NCBI GenBank assembly: GCA_964548655.1
Contig: CAZJQT010000023.1
Location: 1 to 8,395 of the forward strand
Direction of reading: 5' to 3'
Length of the DNA stretch: 8,395 nt
Source of the DNA: CAZJQT01 sp964548655
GTDB lineage: Bacteria; Patescibacteriota; Saccharimonadia; Saccharimonadales; CAZJQT01
Part shown: piece after piece, positions 6,936-8,395 of the stretch
Layout of the letters: each line of letters opens with the position of its first letter
Position numbering within the stretch: the stretch's first letter is position 1
Made by a program: the position numbers and the translations under genes
The notes under the pieces: model-generated
Seen by the model: only the letters and a program-made list of their open reading frames with translations
The model's database searches: none
What the model was told of the DNA's origin: nothing

Positions 6936-6978
6936 AGACTACCCAAGCCTATACGCAGCCTAACCACAACCTATCCAC
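6936..6978. repeat. Short array of degenerate 11-bp tandem repeats upstream of rfbB
   Basis: Four head-to-tail units: AGACTACCCA (10 bp), AGCCTATACGC, AGCCTAACCAC and AACCTATCCAC. Neighbouring full units match at 8 or 9 of 11 positions and keep an exact 11-bp step, close to one DNA helical turn. The array lies about 30-80 bp upstream of the rfbB -10 and on the far side faces the small plus-strand genes. It could be a phased regulator-binding array. The role is inferred only. Confidence 0.5.
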
Positions 6979-7113
6979 AGGCGACTATACCATAACAGCA
7001 AGTAGCAGTTGTGGGGTTGGGTATGGTGCTTAAGCATGCAATTCCTAACCAATAGGGATAGAATACGAGAGACTCAAGTTCATGCAAATTTTACATATGA
7101 AAATAGTAAATAT

Positions 7114-7500
7114 ATGAAGCCAACGCTAGCTTATTTATTCTTGTGCGCCGATGCTATTCAAGATTCGTTCTCTTCAAAATGGACTTATGTAAATTGTTTT
7201 GATCTGTTTATTATTACAAAAGGTTTAGAGTTCTCCATACAGAATTTTCGAGTAGGCGGGAGAATAAATAATGTACCTAATGGCACCATAGGTACAGAGA
7301 TAAAGATTGTAGATAAGGACGAAAAGGTACTTGCCACCTCCATGTTGAGTGGTGAGCTTGTGGAAGGAGACGTACAATTCGCCGCAATTTTTAATTTAGT
7401 TAAATTTGATAAACCAGGACGATACTATCTACGCACATATTTTGGCGGTAAGAAGTTAGTCGATGGGAATAAATACTATTTCAACGTAATCAAAGAGTAA
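7114..7500 (+). CDS. Hypothetical protein, DUF6941-like beta-rich fold
   Basis: The chosen ATG gives 128 residues beginning MKPTLAYLFLCADAIQD. The frame extends upstream to 7009 (TTG) and has another ATG at 7036, but the residues there look non-coding. The protein is beta-strand rich and has no signal peptide or TM. The pattern LAYLFLCADAIQD, a following W-x-Y-V-N-x-F-D-L-F strand, a middle G-x-x-I-x-I-V-D-K-D and a closing FDKPGRYYLRTYFGGKK is reminiscent of DUF6941, a family of unknown function, recalled from its general pattern and not confirmed. The upstream region has a possible -10 TAGAAT (7059-7064) without a convincing -35, and no Shine-Dalgarno. Its stop overlaps the start of the next gene by one base (TAATG), so the two are almost certainly co-translated. 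It sits in the opposite orientation among polysaccharide genes and may be unrelated to them. Confidence 0.7.
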   Translation: MKPTLAYLFLCADAIQDSFSSKWTYVNCFDLFIITKGLEFSIQNFRVGGRINNVPNGTIGTEIKIVDKDEKVLATSMLSGELVEGDVQFAAIFNLVKFDKPGRYYLRTYFGGKKLVDGNKYYFNVIKE

Positions 7501-7829
7501 TGGCAAAAGCTAGAATTATTACAACCGAACAAGGCACCCAACAAGCGGCAAATACACTGAGCACGCAACTCACTGCCGCCGATGCACAACAAACATTGGC
7601 CGCAGGGAGAGAGGTACAAACAGACATAACAAAACTTGAAGAACTTGAAAAAGAGATTGGTCAACAAAAGAAAAAGCTAAACACAACAACTAACCTGGTC
7701 TATATTGGCTTTGGCGCTTTGATACTAATAACAGCAGGTGTAGTGGTCGCCGTAGTAATTTTCTTCGTCCAAACGGTAATAGATAATCATCAGCAAAATG
7801 TTCTGCTACAACAGTCACTCAAGAAATAG
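7500..7829 (+). CDS. Small coiled-coil, single-TM hypothetical protein
   Basis: The 109-residue protein has a polar, Gln/Thr/Ala-rich N-terminus (1-35), a probable coiled coil with Leu/Ile heptads (about 36-62, TDITKLEELEKEIGQQKKKL), one strong TM helix (about 67-91) and a short Gln-rich tail ending QSLKK. No signal peptide or enzymatic motif is seen. The likely topology is a cytoplasmic coiled coil with a membrane anchor. The ATG shares its A with the stop of the previous gene (TAATG), indicating translational coupling, so the two products may form a membrane-tethered pair. The last 11 bp overlap the end of the convergent GT4 gene. I do not recognise a family. Confidence 0.75.
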   Translation: MAKARIITTEQGTQQAANTLSTQLTAADAQQTLAAGREVQTDITKLEELEKEIGQQKKKLNTTTNLVYIGFGALILITAGVVVAVVIFFVQTVIDNHQQNVLLQQSLKK

Positions 7830-8395
7830 CGTCAAGCTTGGCAAAATTTGACCTGAAATGCCCGGCACTGTAATCTGCGGCACGTTTGCTAATAAGGTCT
7901 GCGTCAAACTGACTGGGGTTGAATGATGCCAAAGCTTGGGCCAAAGATTCCACTGTTTGCTGCTCAAAAAACAATCCAGTTTTGCCATCCGTGACATAGT
8001 CCAAGGCACCGCCGGCTTTGTAGGCAATCACTGGTGTTCCGGCAGCTAAAGCCTCCACAGCCACAATGCCAAAATCATCGGTGGCAGGGAAGATAAAAGC
8101 CTGGGCACTACGGAAATAATCTGCCATCTGACTATCTGAAGCACCGGTGACAAATTTGATGCTAGGTCCGGCCATTTTAACTAGCTTGTCATGATCTGGC
8201 CCATTACCTAAAACCGTCAAAGGCAAGTTGAGCTGTGTACAGGCTGTCACCGCCAAATCAATTCGTTTATAAGGTGTCTGCCGTCCAGCCACCACAAAAC
8301 CCTGACGCTGCTCATTGCCTTTGGGCGTAAAACGCTCAATATCAACCGGCGGATGGATGACCGTGGCTTCGCGGTCATAGTATTTTTTGATTTGG
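7819..8395 (-). CDS. GT4 (GT-B) glycosyltransferase, C-terminal part; 5' end beyond window
   Basis: The frame is open from the right edge to the TGA at 7819, giving the last 191 residues. They form the C-terminal nucleotide-sugar-binding half of a family 4 glycosyltransferase. Motifs in order: VIHPPVDIERFTP, FVVAGRQTPYKRIDLAV (the common GxxxxxKR donor site), VLGNGPDHDKL, FIFPATDDFGIVAVEALAAGTPVIAYKAGG and VTDGKTGLFF. The usual EX7E motif appears as D-x7-E (DDFGIVAVE), a conservative change at the first acid. A GTG inside the frame near 8295 is not the start, because the family sequence continues upstream of it. Such enzymes (WbaZ/mannosyltransferase-like) add sugars to polysaccharide precursors on the cytoplasmic membrane face, which suits the locus. 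Donor and acceptor are unknown. Confidence 0.9.
   Translation of the reverse strand, partial: QIKKYYDREATVIHPPVDIERFTPKGNEQRQGFVVAGRQTPYKRIDLAVTACTQLNLPLTVLGNGPDHDKLVKMAGPSIKFVTGASDSQMADYFRSAQAFIFPATDDFGIVAVEALAAGTPVIAYKAGGALDYVTDGKTGLFFEQQTVESLAQALASFNPSQFDADLISKRAADYSAGHFRSNFAKLDAIS

Noticed and set aside
6971..6979. DnaA-box-like CTATCCACA as sign of a replication origin.
   Set aside because: It is a single near-match with no dnaA/dnaN context and no AT-rich unwinding region. It is better described as part of the 11-bp repeat array.
7009..7113. Longer version of the DUF6941-like protein starting at 7009 (TTG) or 7036 (ATG).
   Set aside because: The first 35 residues are Trp/Arg/Asn-rich with no visible fold or family match, and the recognisable part begins at the ATG at 7114. 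A start at 7036 is not fully excluded.
8293..8295. GTG as start of the GT4 gene, giving a 158-residue protein.
   Set aside because: The frame continues upstream with typical GT4 sequence (VIHPPVDIERFTP), so the gene is cut by the window edge rather than starting here.
1..8395. CRISPR arrays, tRNA/rRNA genes, insertion sequences, phage or toxin-antitoxin genes.
   Set aside because: No spaced direct repeats, tRNA-like folds, transposase motifs or recognisable defence genes were seen, and nearly all the sequence is explained by the listed genes.

Overview
The window is a bacterial cell-surface polysaccharide / lipid-linked glycosylation locus with a high coding density. Gaps are short, two gene pairs overlap, and two convergent gene ends either abut or overlap. 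All three stop codons are used with the standard bacterial code. The sequence alone does not name the host. The gene style (small compact genes, YfhO-type and GtrA-type membrane proteins, rmlA/rmlB, many starts without a Shine-Dalgarno) fits a small-genome lineage such as Candidate Phyla Radiation/Patescibacteria (Saccharibacteria-like), but that is inference with low confidence.

Left part (1-3787): two divergently transcribed paralogues of a large polytopic YfhO-like membrane protein (GT-C fold type). One runs off the left edge on the minus strand (start at 1447). The other is complete on the plus strand (1544-3787). They share a 96-bp promoter region. Inside both genes, at the same codon position, lies a 43-bp stretch of perfect nucleotide identity that forms an inverted repeat (1159-1201 and 1793-1835), although synonymous positions elsewhere in the genes are scrambled. 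This suggests gene conversion or an invertible segment that would swap N-termini.

Middle (3792-6888, all minus strand): an operon-like run rfbB -> rfbA -> GtrA-family flippase -> DPM1-like GT2 polyprenyl-phosphate glycosyltransferase. The first two genes supply dTDP-4-keto-6-deoxyglucose. The GT2, GtrA protein and YfhO-like proteins together look like the three parts of a lipid-carrier glycosylation route: load sugar on undecaprenyl phosphate, flip it, then transfer it outside. The GT2 has its own good promoter just upstream of its start.

Right part (6889-8395): a 225-bp intergenic region carries a candidate extended -10 promoter for rfbB and a short array of degenerate 11-bp tandem repeats. 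It is followed by two small plus-strand genes of unknown role, a DUF6941-like beta-rich protein and a coiled-coil/single-TM protein, translationally coupled by TAATG. Finally, the C-terminal part of a GT4 (GT-B) glycosyltransferase enters from the right edge on the minus strand and overlaps the TM-protein gene tail-to-tail by 11 bp.

A recurring pattern is that genes at the head of a transcription unit have a -10-like hexamer 8-9 nt before the ATG and no Shine-Dalgarno, suggesting leaderless mRNAs. The internal gene rfbA has a clear Shine-Dalgarno.
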